Shown: one piece after another, positions 32,506 through 43,624 of the stretch
How the letters are laid out: each line of letters starts with the position of its first letter
How positions within the stretch are numbered: the first letter of the stretch is position 1
Source: an uncultured SAR86 cluster bacterium
Lineage (GTDB): Bacteria > Pseudomonadota > Gammaproteobacteria > Magnimaribacterales > D2472
Direction: 5' to 3'
DNA: 54,723 nt
Assembly (NCBI GenBank): GCA_902628925.1
Contig: CACOPA010000008.1
Span: 1 to 54,723 of the forward strand
The notes under the pieces: generated by a model
The model's database searches: none
The model's input: only the letters and a program-made list of their open reading frames with translations
Told to the model about the DNA's origin: nothing
Program-made: the position numbers and the translations under genes

Positions 32506-34035
32506 TTGAGCTCTTTGTTTTCAACAATCAAAGTAGGAGGCTGGACATTCGCTTCAAGGATTTTGGGATTGTTGCGAGATATGGCAACCACCAACCTGTT
32601 GGGCGCTTCAGTATTCCATGATGTTTTCGTTGTTGTACTCAAAATACCCAATGTCTTTCGAAGATTTTTTGCTGAGGGCGCATTCAGTCAGGCTTTTATA
32701 CCGATTTATAAATCGTTAATCTCAAAAAATAAAGAAACTGAAGCCAGTGCATTTTTAAATTCTTTATTGGGTTTAATGATCACTGTATTGTTTTTCTTTA
32801 CCGTTGCTGCATTAATCTTTGCACCAGTCTTTATTTTCTTTTTTGCACCTGGATTTTATTTTGATTCTGAGACTAAATCTCTTGCGGTGGAGATGCTTAG
32901 AATTATGTTTCCTTATCTTGCTTTGATCTCATTGGTCTCATTTGCTGCTGGCATTCAAAATTCACATAACTCTTTTTCTATTCCCGCTGCAACGCCTCTG
33001 ATCTTCAACTTTACTTTAATAATCTTTGCAGTATTTGCTTCAAGGTTCTTTGAGATTCCTGTATTTGCACTCGCGTGGGGAGTTTTATTGGCTGGTTTTT
33101 TACAGCTACTTTTGCAAATGGTTCCCCTGGCTCGCATTGGTATTATCCCAAAGATAGCATTTGATTTTAAAAATCAACATATAAGAAGGTTTGGTTTGCT
33201 TATATTGCCAGCAATTCTTGCTGGAGGTGTTGCACAGATCAACCTCTTAATCGATACAATTTTTGCTTCACTTCTGTCACCTGGTAGCCCAACTTGGCTG
33301 TATGTTTCGGATCGGTTAATTCAATTTCCTTTGGGTGTTTTTGCAATTGCAATTGGCACCGTCCTTCTTCCAAACTTAACTCAACATTTTGCTAATGAAA
33401 ATCTTTTAGAATTTAAGAGTACGTTAATGAAGGGCATCAAATTAGTGATATTTATTGGTATACCCTCATCATTGGGATTAGCTATTTTTGGATATCAAAT
33501 CTTAGAGATGCTTTTCCAAAGAGGTGCCTTTACCGCTAATGATGTAATGATGGCAAATTTAGGATTACAAATGTTCACAATTGGGTTGCCATTTTTTATG
33601 CTGATGAAAGTATTGGTTCCATGCTTTTTTGCTCAGCAAAATACCAAAACACCACTTTATGTCGCTATCTTGAGCTTATTAATAAATATAATCTTAAATT
33701 ACCTATTTGCATTTTATTTAGGCTTTGGTCATTACGGTTTAGCTCTCGGGTCCTCATTAGCAGCTGTTGTGAGTGTAATGATTCTCTTAATGATCTTAAG
33801 TTTTGAAAAATTGATATTCATATCATTAGATTTTATTAAATTTATCTTCAAAATTTCTTTTGCAACATCGCTAATGGTTTTATATTTGCTGACAGTTACT
33901 GATCTAGTTAATTTCTCTATCTTTAATGGAATGTTTTATGTCATAAGTATCCTTTTAGTTATTTGTGTCGCGGCTTTAATTTTTTTACTCGCTTCATATG
34001 TTTTAGGTATTCGACCTAAGGATTTGTATCAATAA
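32506..34035 (+). CDS. murJ: Lipid II flippase MurJ
   Basis: MurJ flips lipid-linked peptidoglycan precursor across the inner membrane. The 509 residues form about 14 hydrophobic spans of the MOP superfamily with the family text ASRILGLLRDM, FFAEGAFSQAFIPIY, and LAGGVAQINLLIDTIFAS. It starts at TTG 32506; the next residues SSLFSTIKVGGWTFASR match the usual N-terminus. It abuts ribF without a gap, as in E. coli-type loci. Confidence 0.95.
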   Translation: MSSLFSTIKVGGWTFASRILGLLRDMATTNLLGASVFHDVFVVVLKIPNVFRRFFAEGAFSQAFIPIYKSLISKNKETEASAFLNSLLGLMITVLFFFTVAALIFAPVFIFFFAPGFYFDSETKSLAVEMLRIMFPYLALISLVSFAAGIQNSHNSFSIPAATPLIFNFTLIIFAVFASRFFEIPVFALAWGVLLAGFLQLLLQMVPLARIGIIPKIAFDFKNQHIRRFGLLILPAILAGGVAQINLLIDTIFASLLSPGSPTWLYVSDRLIQFPLGVFAIAIGTVLLPNLTQHFANENLLEFKSTLMKGIKLVIFIGIPSSLGLAIFGYQILEMLFQRGAFTANDVMMANLGLQMFTIGLPFFMLMKVLVPCFFAQQNTKTPLYVAILSLLINIILNYLFAFYLGFGHYGLALGSSLAAVVSVMILLMILSFEKLIFISLDFIKFIFKISFATSLMVLYLLTVTDLVNFSIFNGMFYVISILLVICVAALIFLLASYVLGIRPKDLYQ

Positions 34036-34983
34036 ATGTATTTAATTAGAGGATTACAAAACATTGAGTTGTTTAAAGCGCGCTTTGGTGATCTGAAGCT
34101 AAGTGCAACCATTGGTAATTTCGATGGTTTACATATTGGCCATCAACATATCTTAGACTCCGTTAAAGATCATGCTGCAGGCGAAGATTTTGCCTCCATG
34201 GTTTTTTTTACAGAGCCACATGCAAGTGAATATTTTGCGGAATTTTATGACGCAAAAAAAAGTCCACCCCGTATTTGTCCATGGCGAGAAAAAGTTACTT
34301 TGTTAAAAGATTATGGCATTGATTTTGCTTTTTTCTTAAAGTTTAATCCTGCACTAAATCGCATGTCACCAGAAGAATTTATCAATCAAGTTTTAGAGCA
34401 ATTAAATCTCAAGTATTTAAGGGTGGGGGATGATTTTAGGTTTGGGAAGGATCGAGCTGGAGGTTTCAACATGCTAACCGGTTGGGGGGAAAGTTCTAAT
34501 GTTGAAGTTGTATCTACTAAAACGATTCTTTTTAAAGATAGAAGAGTAAGCTCAACATGGATTAGAGAGGCACTCCAAAAAGATGATTTTAAGTTGGCAA
34601 GCCAATTACTAGGAAGGCCATACTATTTTTCTGGAAAAGTAGTAAGAGGTCAGCAATTAGGCAGAACCATTGGCATACCAACGGCTAACCTTTGGATGCC
34701 TAAGCAACGTTTGCCAGTGAGCGGCGTATATGCAGTTTCTTGTTCAATAGAAGGCAGCTCTCTAGACGGCATTGCAAATATGGGTATCCGGCCTACAGTC
34801 GGCGGTAGCTCTCCGGTATTAGAAGTGCACCTATTTAATTTTAATAAAAATATCTATGGCAAAAGAATTAAAGTTGAATTTAAAAATAAGATCCGTGAAG
34901 AGCAGAAGTTTGATAATATAGATGCCTTAAAAGATCAAATTCACAAAGATATAAACGTCGCAAAAAAACTACTGAATAATTAA
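34036..34983 (+). CDS. ribF: Bifunctional riboflavin kinase / FAD synthetase
   Basis: RibF makes FMN from riboflavin and then FAD. The N-terminal adenylyltransferase domain has GNFDGLHIGHQ (HIGH-like) and FRFGKDRAG. The C-terminal kinase domain has GRTIGIPTANLWMP, GVYAV and IANMGIRPTVGG. The length is 315 residues, a normal value. It sits between murJ and ileS, a conserved arrangement. Confidence 0.97.
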   Translation: MYLIRGLQNIELFKARFGDLKLSATIGNFDGLHIGHQHILDSVKDHAAGEDFASMVFFTEPHASEYFAEFYDAKKSPPRICPWREKVTLLKDYGIDFAFFLKFNPALNRMSPEEFINQVLEQLNLKYLRVGDDFRFGKDRAGGFNMLTGWGESSNVEVVSTKTILFKDRRVSSTWIREALQKDDFKLASQLLGRPYYFSGKVVRGQQLGRTIGIPTANLWMPKQRLPVSGVYAVSCSIEGSSLDGIANMGIRPTVGGSSPVLEVHLFNFNKNIYGKRIKVEFKNKIREEQKFDNIDALKDQIHKDINVAKKLLNN

Positions 34984-34987
34984 TTCT

Positions 34988-37747
34988 ATGGACTATAGAG
35001 ATACCATAAATCTTCCTTTTACAGAGCTTGCTATGAAAGCAGGGCTTGCTAAAAAAGAACCAGAAATTCTTAAATTCTGGAATGAAATAAATCTTTATGA
35101 TGAGATTCGAAAACTTAGAAGCGGTAAAGAGCAATTCATTTTGCATGACGGGCCTCCCTATGCAAATGGAGATATTCATCTTGGTCATGCAGTCAATAAA
35201 GTCTTAAAAGACATCACCATTAAGTATCACTCATTGATAGGAAAAGATGCTCCTTACATTCCAGGATGGGATTGCCACGGTTTACCTATTGAGTTGAACA
35301 TCGAAAAGAAGCATGGAAAAAAGAGTGAAATAGTTCAAGACAAAAATAAATTCATTAATGCGTGTAGAGATTATGCTGATACACAAGTTGAAAATCAGAT
35401 GGAGGATTTTCAACGCTTAGGAGTTTTGGGTGATTGGAAGAATTCGTATAAGTCAATGGATCCAGCTTATGAGGCAGATATTGTCAGAGCACTGGGTCGA
35501 ATTGTTGCAAACGGTCATCTGCAAAGAGGGGAAAAACCAGTTCATTGGTGCTATGACTGCGGTTCTGCATTGGCTGAGGCAGAAGTCGAGTATCAAGATA
35601 AAATTTCTAAATCCATCTATGTAAACTTTCCTGTAAAGTCAGAATCATTGAAGTCACTAGGCGCCTACTTTGGTGAGACCATTCAAGAATGCGCCTTTAT
35701 TATTTGGACCACTACACCATGGACAATTCCAGCTAATGTGGCAGTTTCTATTGGTCCAGAAATTGAATATTCTCTTTGTGAGAGTGCTGAGAGATTTTTT
35801 GTTATTGCATCTGATCTTATGAAAACATGTGAGGAGACATGGGGTTCAGAAATCAAAGAAATTTCGAGAGTTAAAGGTAGCGAGCTAACAGATATTGTCT
35901 TAGAGCATCCTTACCTTAAGAGAGATTCCATCTTGATTCATGGTGACCATGTGACCATTGAAACGGGTACTGGTTGTGTCCATACTGCTCCAGCTCATGG
36001 AATCGACGATTATTTTGTATGTAAAAAATATAATTTAGACACCATTCACTCGCTTAATGCAAAAGCTTTTTTTAAAGATGAATTTTCTTCCATTGCTGGG
36101 TTGCCAGCCGTTAAAGCCGATGAGTTAGTTATTCAAGATATTGATGCAGCTAAAAATTTAATTCATACCGATGATTTCCATCACTCATATCCTCATTGTT
36201 GGCGTCACAAGAGCCCATTAATTTTTACCTCTACGCCCCAGTGGTTTATATCCATGGATCAGTCAGGACTGTTAGGAGGAGCTAAGGCTGCAGTTGATCA
36301 AGTTGACTGGCATCCTGAATGGGGAAAACAAAGAATTTTATCCATGCTTGAAGACCGTCCTGATTGGTGCATCTCAAGACAAAGGAGATGGGGTGTTCCG
36401 ATTCCATTAATTGTTCATAAGGAGACAGGAGACATTCATCCAAAACAGAATACATTGTTTGCGGAAATCGCAGACTACATTGAAGCTAATGGGGTTGAGG
36501 GTTGGGACAAACTTGATTTAGATTCCCTCATTGATGACCCTGAGAGTTACGTCAAAACATATGACATATTGGATGTATGGTTTGATTCAGGCATCACGCA
36601 TTTTGGTGTGCTAGATAAGCACTATGGCGCAGATCTAGTTGCAGACCTCTACTTGGAGGGCTCGGACCAGCATCGAGGCTGGTTCCAATCTTCCTTACTT
36701 ACAGGCATTGCCATTAATGGAACACCTCCTTATAAATCTGTTTTAACCCATGGATTTGTGGTTGATGAGCAGGGCAGAAAACAATCTAAGTCTTTAGGTA
36801 ATGTAATCTCACCCCAAAAAATTTGGGATTCCCTTGGAGCAGATATTCTCAGACTCTGGATTGCAAATACAGATTTTAGAAGCGAAATGGTTGCCTCTGA
36901 TGAAATCTTTAAAAGAGTTTCTGATCAGTACAGAAGAATTAGAAATACTTTGAGATTCTTACTGGCCAACGTTAATGACTTTGAAGTTGAGAACCAGATC
37001 CCAAATAATAATTTGTTAGAACTTGATAAATGGATTCTCAATCAAGTCAGTGGTTTGCAAGAATCGGTAAAAGATTCTTATAAAAAATTTGAATATCACC
37101 TAGTGACTCAAAAGATTCATAATTTTTGTGTCAATGAGCTTGGAGGGATTTACTTAGACATTATAAAAGACAGACAGTACACCAATGGTCAAGATTCAAT
37201 AGCTAGAAGATCTGCTCAAACTGCAATACATCAGGTAATGAATGCTCTTGTGAGGCTGATCAGCCCAATTTTGTCATTTACAGCCGAAGAGATTTGGCAA
37301 ACACATCCCTATTTTAACTCTATATCAAAATCTGTATTTCTTGCCGATGAATACTCAATTGATTTACCTGAAGCTTCTTTTAGCGACTCTGATTGGCAGA
37401 GAATATTTGAAGTTAAAGATATGGTAAATCAAGCTATTGAAGAGGAGAGGAACAAAGGTAATATCAAGGGCTCGCTGGATACTATTTTAGGGTTAGAGTT
37501 AGAGGGAAGTGACTTTGATTTGCTAGGTCGTTTTGAAGATGAGCTTCATTTCTTATTTATTACTTCAGAGTGCAATCTTGAAAAAGGAAAAAAATTTAAA
37601 GCTAATGTTTCTACCTCTGCGAATGAAAAATGTGTAAGGTGTTGGCATCGATGTTCTTCTGTTGGAAAGAACGAAAAGCATCCTGAAATTTGTTCAAGAT
37701 GTGAGCTCAATATAGAGGGCGGAGGCGAGGTAAGAAAATTTGTCTAA
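34988..37747 (+). CDS. ileS: Isoleucyl-tRNA synthetase
   Basis: IleRS charges tRNA-Ile and edits valine. The HIGH motif is HLGH at 64-67 (PPYANGDIHLGHAVNK). The editing domain contains WTTTPWTIPAN and GTGCVHTAPAHG. The KMSKS loop reads KQSKS, a Met-to-Gln change with both lysines kept. A C-terminal zinc site (CVRCWHRC... CSRCEL) is intact. The length is 919. It overlaps lspA by eight bases. Confidence 0.97.
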   Translation: MDYRDTINLPFTELAMKAGLAKKEPEILKFWNEINLYDEIRKLRSGKEQFILHDGPPYANGDIHLGHAVNKVLKDITIKYHSLIGKDAPYIPGWDCHGLPIELNIEKKHGKKSEIVQDKNKFINACRDYADTQVENQMEDFQRLGVLGDWKNSYKSMDPAYEADIVRALGRIVANGHLQRGEKPVHWCYDCGSALAEAEVEYQDKISKSIYVNFPVKSESLKSLGAYFGETIQECAFIIWTTTPWTIPANVAVSIGPEIEYSLCESAERFFVIASDLMKTCEETWGSEIKEISRVKGSELTDIVLEHPYLKRDSILIHGDHVTIETGTGCVHTAPAHGIDDYFVCKKYNLDTIHSLNAKAFFKDEFSSIAGLPAVKADELVIQDIDAAKNLIHTDDFHHSYPHCWRHKSPLIFTSTPQWFISMDQSGLLGGAKAAVDQVDWHPEWGKQRILSMLEDRPDWCISRQRRWGVPIPLIVHKETGDIHPKQNTLFAEIADYIEANGVEGWDKLDLDSLIDDPESYVKTYDILDVWFDSGITHFGVLDKHYGADLVADLYLEGSDQHRGWFQSSLLTGIAINGTPPYKSVLTHGFVVDEQGRKQSKSLGNVISPQKIWDSLGADILRLWIANTDFRSEMVASDEIFKRVSDQYRRIRNTLRFLLANVNDFEVENQIPNNNLLELDKWILNQVSGLQESVKDSYKKFEYHLVTQKIHNFCVNELGGIYLDIIKDRQYTNGQDSIARRSAQTAIHQVMNALVRLISPILSFTAEEIWQTHPYFNSISKSVFLADEYSIDLPEASFSDSDWQRIFEVKDMVNQAIEEERNKGNIKGSLDTILGLELEGSDFDLLGRFEDELHFLFITSECNLEKGKKFKANVSTSANEKCVRCWHRCSSVGKNEKHPEICSRCELNIEGGGEVRKFV

Positions 37748-38219
37748 CGTAAAGTTTTATCTAACAGCCGCTTTACTTATATTTATAGATCTTTTTAGTA
37801 AAGGCTATGTGGAAGACTTTTTTCGGCAAGGCGAAATAATAAATATTTTTCCTTTTCTAAGTATTACGTTGGCTTTCAATTCAGGAATAGCTTTTAGTCT
37901 TTTTGATTTTAATAATTTTTTTACTGATTATGTTTTACTCTTTATAGGACTGATCATTACTATCCTTTTGGTAAGACTTTTTTATCAAGAACATTACGTA
38001 CTCTCAAAAGCTGGTTTGATACTTATTATTTCGGGAGCTTTAGGCAATATAATTGATCGAGCGATGGATGGAGTTGTTACTGATTTTTTACTTTTTTTTA
38101 TTGGTAATACACCTTTTTTTATATTTAATTTAGCAGATGCATATATTTCATGTGGAGCAGTTTTATATTTTGGAATAGAATTGTCCAAGTACATAAGCAA
38201 TCAGCCTCATCATGACTAG
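37740..38219 (+). CDS. lspA: Lipoprotein signal peptidase (prolipoprotein signal peptidase II)
   Basis: LspA cleaves prolipoproteins such as BamB after lipidation. The protein has four spans in 159 residues. The aspartyl catalytic pair is D115 (GVVTDF) and D133 (FNLADAY), with GNIIDR between span three and the active site. TTG 37740 is the start and overlaps the ileS end, suggesting coupling. The usual fkpB gene between lspA and ispH is absent, and the stop overlaps ispH by eight bases. Confidence 0.96.
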   Translation: MSNVKFYLTAALLIFIDLFSKGYVEDFFRQGEIINIFPFLSITLAFNSGIAFSLFDFNNFFTDYVLLFIGLIITILLVRLFYQEHYVLSKAGLILIISGALGNIIDRAMDGVVTDFLLFFIGNTPFFIFNLADAYISCGAVLYFGIELSKYISNQPHHD

Positions 38220-39150
38220 AAAACTATTACTCGCTAATCCTAGAGGTTTTTGTGCAGGTGTTGATAGGGCCATAGATATTGTTGAGAAAGCCTTAGAAAA
38301 ATTTGGTTCTCCGATTTATGTAAGACATGAAGTTGTTCACAATAAAATTGTTGTTGAGGACCTAAAATCTAAAGGTGTCATTTTTGTTGATGAACTTAAT
38401 GAAGTTCCAGACGGAGAAAAGGTTATTTTTAGCGCCCATGGTGTTGCTAAATCAGTGGAGGATGAAGCCGAAAAGCGTAATCTGAATTATTTTGATGCAA
38501 CATGTCCTTTGGTAACTAAAGTCCACAATGAAGTAATCAGGCATAATCGTGCTAACAGAGAAGTAGTATTAATAGGCCACGCAGGACATCCTGAAGTTGA
38601 AGGCACAATCGGGCGTCATGACCATAATTCGTCTAGTAATATTTATTTAGTTGAAGACGTTAATGATGTTGAAGGGCTTGAAATACCTGATGAAAAGAAC
38701 ATTGCATATGTGACTCAAACAACCCTTAGCCTTGATGATACTAAGGATATAGTTGATGATTTAAATGCTAAGTTTCCATCCTTGCATCAACCTAGAAGCA
38801 GTGATATTTGTTATGCAACTCAGAATAGGCAGGATGCTGTAAAACAGCTATCTTTGGAAGTTGATATTGTAATTGTTGTTGGTTCAGTAAATAGCTCTAA
38901 CTCAAATAGATTAAAAGAGTTAGCTGAAAAATGTGGTGTAGAGGCAGTATTAATTGATAGTGTTGCTGATATAAATTTACCTGATTTAGAGGATAAAACA
39001 TCAATTGGAATTACTGCTGGCGCCTCTGCACCTGAGAGTACCGTAAGAGAACTAGTTAATGAGCTTGAGAATTACTTCAAAATAAAAGCTTCTGAATTGG
39101 GTAGAAATACAGAAAGCATATACTTTAAGTTACCACCTGAATTAAGATAG
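38212..39150 (+). CDS. ispH: 4-hydroxy-3-methylbut-2-enyl diphosphate reductase
   Basis: IspH (LytB) is the last MEP-pathway enzyme and yields IPP and DMAPP. Its 4Fe-4S ligands are C14 ([11 protein letters not shown]), C98 ([11 protein letters not shown]) and C200 ([10 protein letters not shown]). The catalytic text [14 protein letters not shown] contains H123 and E128. The product has 312 residues, standard length. The substrate comes from IspG, encoded at 5852-6955. Confidence 0.98.
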   Translation: MTRKLLLANPRGFCAGVDRAIDIVEKALEKFGSPIYVRHEVVHNKIVVEDLKSKGVIFVDELNEVPDGEKVIFSAHGVAKSVEDEAEKRNLNYFDATCPLVTKVHNEVIRHNRANREVVLIGHAGHPEVEGTIGRHDHNSSSNIYLVEDVNDVEGLEIPDEKNIAYVTQTTLSLDDTKDIVDDLNAKFPSLHQPRSSDICYATQNRQDAVKQLSLEVDIVIVVGSVNSSNSNRLKELAEKCGVEAVLIDSVADINLPDLEDKTSIGITAGASAPESTVRELVNELENYFKIKASELGRNTESIYFKLPPELR

Positions 39151-39159
39151 TTCATACCT

Positions 39160-39705
39160 ATGAACATTTCTAATCATATTATTGATGATGCTCGTTTTAT
39201 AGCTTCACCAAACCATGATTCTAGACCTAAAGAAACACCTATCAGCCTTATAATTCTCCACGCAATTAGCATGCCTGCAGGAGAATACGTTACTGAAAAT
39301 ATTGTGAAACTCTTTAATAATGAACTAAATCCAAACGATCATCCAGATTTTAAATCAGTCTCAGATCTAAAAGTGTCTTCCCACCTTTTAATTACAAGAT
39401 CTGGAAGCGTGCTCCAATTTGTGCCTTTTAACAAAAGGGCTTGGCATGCTGGTATTTCGGTCTTTGAAGAACAAGAAAATTGTAATGATTTCTCAATTGG
39501 TATTGAATTAGAGGGTTGCGATGATGACATTTTTGAAGAAATTCAATATGAAGTGCTGAATTCAATCCTTAATCTATTAAAAAAAGAGTACTCGATCCCC
39601 AAGAAAAATATTGTTGGCCATCAGCATGTTGCACCGGATAGAAAAACAGATCCCGGCCCAAATTTTAACTGGAGTAAAATAAATTCAGACCATTTAGATC
39701 GATGA
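39160..39705 (+). CDS. ampD: 1,6-anhydro-N-acetylmuramyl-L-alanine amidase
   Basis: AmpD is a cytoplasmic zinc amidase that removes the peptide from anhydromuropeptides in wall recycling. H34, H154 and D164 fit the zinc ligands of enterobacterial AmpD. E116 (IGIELEG) and K162 in GHQHVAPDRKTDPGP are also kept. The 181-residue length is normal and there is no signal peptide. It overlaps the AmpG-like permease gene by four bases, so import and cleavage of muropeptides are probably coupled. Confidence 0.94.
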   Translation: MNISNHIIDDARFIASPNHDSRPKETPISLIILHAISMPAGEYVTENIVKLFNNELNPNDHPDFKSVSDLKVSSHLLITRSGSVLQFVPFNKRAWHAGISVFEEQENCNDFSIGIELEGCDDDIFEEIQYEVLNSILNLLKKEYSIPKKNIVGHQHVAPDRKTDPGPNFNWSKINSDHLDR

Positions 39706-40937
39706 AGAATATATTTGTTTTATCTGCGCTAGGATTTTCTTGCGGTCTACCCTACATGCTCGTTTTCTCAACGTTATCTGCATGGTTGCGAGATGCTGGA
39801 GCTGCTTTAACGGTAATTGGCTTTATTAGCTGGGCAGCTCTTACATATTCATTGAAATTTTTATGGTCTCCATTTGTGGATCGAATAAAAATGCCTCTTA
39901 ATCAAGCTGTTGGTCAAAGACGATCCTGGATTCTCATGATGCAACTGTTGATCTTGATTTTGATTATGATGATGAGTCAATTTGATCCTATTTTAAGTCT
40001 CAATTTCATAGTAATTACTGCTGTTTTAATAGCATTTTTTGGATCATTGCAGGACATAGCAGTAGATGCTTACAGGATTGAGTTGGTAAGCCTGGATGAG
40101 CAAGGTAATCTTGCAGCCAGTTACCAGTTCGGTTACCGATTATCAATATTGGTTGCAACCTCGCTTGCACTGATATTTGCAGATTTCGTTTCTTGGCAAA
40201 CAGTCTACTTGATGTTGTCATTCTTTATGCTGATTGGTATCTTGGGAGCACTTATTGGAAATACACCTGAAACTTTAAAAGTTGAATATGGCTATGTTGA
40301 GAACCTACTTTCATCTTTTAAAGATTTTTTTAAAAGGATTGGCTTAATTTCTGCCTCAGTCATTCTGTTTATTATTGCTACCTATAGACTCACCGACATC
40401 ATTATGGGCCCCATGGCAATGCCTTTTTACATTGATATGGGTTACAGCAAGACCGAAATCGGAGCCATTGTGAAAACAGTTGCCCTAGGGGCATCTATTT
40501 TGGGATTTTTTGTGGGCGGACAATTTATTAAGCGCTTTAGTTTAAAGGCTTGTTTGTTATTTGGTGGAGTGCTTGTGCTGATAACAAATTTATTATTTAG
40601 CCTCAGTGCACTTTCTGAATCCAATCTTACTCAACTATCAATTATTGTGGGTATGGATAGCCTGGCAGCAGGTTTTGTAGGCACTGTTAACATAGCCTTT
40701 CTAACCAGCCTGGTTTCTAAAAAATTTACTGCAACACAATATGCTTTGTTGACCTCATTTATGATGCTGCCAGGAAAAGTATTTAGTGGTTTTTCAGGTT
40801 ATTTAGCCGATTCATTAATAGTGTTGACCTCTTTGCAGGTAGGGTGGGCTTTGTTTTTTGTAATCACATCTGCATTAACGCTTCCAGCATTAATCACCAT
40901 CATGATTAAAAAAGATATATTTAAGCAAATAAGTTGA
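39702..40937 (+). CDS. ampG: AmpG-like muropeptide MFS permease
   Basis: The 411-residue MFS transporter has about 12 spans and matches the AmpG pattern: FSCGLPYMLVFSTLSAWLRDAG, LKFLWSPFVDRI, FGSLQDIAVDAYRIEL and a C-terminal ALLTSFMMLPGKVFSG. AmpG imports GlcNAc-anhydroMurNAc peptides. It is shorter than E. coli AmpG (491), lacking the extra spans, as many marine homologues do. Adjacency to ampD supports the role. Transport of a related compound cannot be excluded. Confidence 0.88.
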   Translation: MKNIFVLSALGFSCGLPYMLVFSTLSAWLRDAGAALTVIGFISWAALTYSLKFLWSPFVDRIKMPLNQAVGQRRSWILMMQLLILILIMMMSQFDPILSLNFIVITAVLIAFFGSLQDIAVDAYRIELVSLDEQGNLAASYQFGYRLSILVATSLALIFADFVSWQTVYLMLSFFMLIGILGALIGNTPETLKVEYGYVENLLSSFKDFFKRIGLISASVILFIIATYRLTDIIMGPMAMPFYIDMGYSKTEIGAIVKTVALGASILGFFVGGQFIKRFSLKACLLFGGVLVLITNLLFSLSALSESNLTQLSIIVGMDSLAAGFVGTVNIAFLTSLVSKKFTATQYALLTSFMMLPGKVFSGFSGYLADSLIVLTSLQVGWALFFVITSALTLPALITIMIKKDIFKQIS

Positions 40938-41266
40938 AAGCTCAATTTTATATTTTATTTCTTATTTCATCATTTTTTGCCTTTGCAAACCTTGGAGACT
41001 CAATCGAGTATGCTGCTTTAAATGATAAGTTTTTGCATATGTTGGGCTTTATTTTTCTATCAATTTCAGCTTATCTGAGTCAAAAATTCACCCATCAAAG
41101 GCACATAATTTTTTTCTTGGTCTCTTATGCGTTCATTATTGAAATTATTCATTTTTTCTTACCCTATAGAAATTATTCAAATTTCGACCTAATTGCCGAT
41201 TTGATTGGTATAATCTCCGGCCTAATTTTGGTTAAAATAATGAATTTTTTAGTAAAAAACTATTGA
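40934..41266 (+). CDS. VanZ-like small membrane protein
   Basis: This 110-residue protein has about four hydrophobic spans and the VanZ-family pattern: DKFLHMLGFIFLSIS, HxxxxxF-type spacing and an acidic/charged DLIADLIGIISGL near the end. VanZ-like proteins in Gram-negative bacteria have no settled role; one member in Gram-positives gives teicoplanin resistance. The start is TTG 40934 overlapping the ampG stop. It is the last gene before groES. Confidence 0.75.
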   Translation: MKAQFYILFLISSFFAFANLGDSIEYAALNDKFLHMLGFIFLSISAYLSQKFTHQRHIIFFLVSYAFIIEIIHFFLPYRNYSNFDLIADLIGIISGLILVKIMNFLVKNY

Positions 41267-41335
41267 ATTCAATTATTTAATCCATAGATATCAATTAATT
41301 GCCAAAATGGCATTAATTCATTTATTAGTGGGAGA
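41263..41335 (+). promoter_or_regulatory. groESL upstream region: possible heat-shock promoter and palindrome
   Basis: The 75-base gap before groES has TTGAA (41263-41267) followed after 14 bases by CCATAGAT (41282-41289), a loose match to a sigma-32 promoter. A nearly perfect palindrome centred on TGCCA-AA-ATGGCA (about 41293-41317) extends outward with AATTAA arms that pair with a one-base bulge. It does not resemble CIRCE. GGGAGA at 41330-41335 is the Shine-Dalgarno. All regulatory roles are inferred. Confidence 0.35.
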
Positions 41336-41341
41336 CTAAAT

Positions 41342-41629
41342 ATGAAACTTAGACCTTTACACGACAAAGTGTTAGTTAAGAGAACTGAAGAAGAAGAAAC
41401 AACAGCTGGTGGTATTGTATTGCCGGGTTCAGCTGCTGAAAAACCTTCTCAGGGCGAAGTTATTGCTGTCGGTCCAGGCAAAAGACAGGACAATGGAGAA
41501 TTAATTGCTCCCGATGTAAAAGCTGGAGATTTAGTAATCTTCGGTCAATACGGCGGTAATGAAGTAAAAATCGACGGAGAAGAGTACCTCATTCTTAGTG
41601 AAGGGGATATCTTCGGAGTCATTAGTTAA
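41342..41629 (+). CDS. groES: Co-chaperonin GroES
   Basis: GroES caps the GroEL folding chamber. The 95 residues start [14 protein letters not shown]. The mobile loop [19 protein letters not shown] and the roof/base text [11 protein letters not shown] are typical. A good GGGAGA Shine-Dalgarno precedes the ATG. groEL follows after 24 bases with its own AAGGAG. Confidence 0.98.
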   Translation: MKLRPLHDKVLVKRTEEEETTAGGIVLPGSAAEKPSQGEVIAVGPGKRQDNGELIAPDVKAGDLVIFGQYGGNEVKIDGEEYLILSEGDIFGVIS

Positions 41630-41638
41630 GTTTTATAG

Positions 41639-43297
<1,659 letters not shown>

Positions 43298-43320
43298 GTA
43301 AAAATTTATTTTTATCAATT

Positions 43321-43347
43321 AAACGGGGTTTTATACCCCGTTTTTTT
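43321..43347 (+). terminator. Intrinsic terminator of groESL
   Basis: AAACGGGGT (43321-43329) pairs with ACCCCGTTT (43335-43343) around a five-base loop, and the T-run TTTTTTT continues to 43347. It is a textbook rho-independent terminator 23 bases after the groEL stop. Confidence 0.93.
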
Positions 43348-43438
43348 ATAAAAATTTTCTTTATTTATATCAGTTTATATTGATTCTTATTTCAAACTTC
43401 TTGATAATCAGAATATAACATTAGTTTAAGTAATAATA

Positions 43439-43624
43439 ATGCACAAAAAAATCACTAAAATTATTTTTGGAATATTCCTGATTTTACCAGTGGATATTTC
43501 AGCACATGAAGGTAATATTCATTTCCATTTAATAGATTTATTTGCTTTGGGCTTGGTAATTTTGTTACCGATGCTTGTCATTTTGATTTATAAAAATATT
43601 AATTTTTTAATTGGACGAAGATAA
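43439..43624 (+). CDS. Small exported/membrane peptide with N-terminal His cluster, beside sodN
   Basis: A 61-residue protein of unknown family. An N-terminal signal-like segment (KKITKIIFGIFLILPVDISA) has a plausible cleavage after DISA, leaving HEGNIHFH at the new N-terminus. A second hydrophobic span (about 32-50) and a basic end NFLIGRR follow. Its stop abuts the sodN ATG with no gap, so the pair is almost surely co-translated. The three histidines could bind nickel, but that is inference. It is short and unsupported by a known family, although its position favours a real gene. Confidence 0.6.
   Translation: MHKKITKIIFGIFLILPVDISAHEGNIHFHLIDLFALGLVILLPMLVILIYKNINFLIGRR

Noticed and set aside
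41267..41341. CIRCE (HrcA) element before groES
   Set aside because: The palindrome sequence and spacing (TGCCA, three-base centre) do not match TTAGCACTC-N9-GAGTGCTAA.
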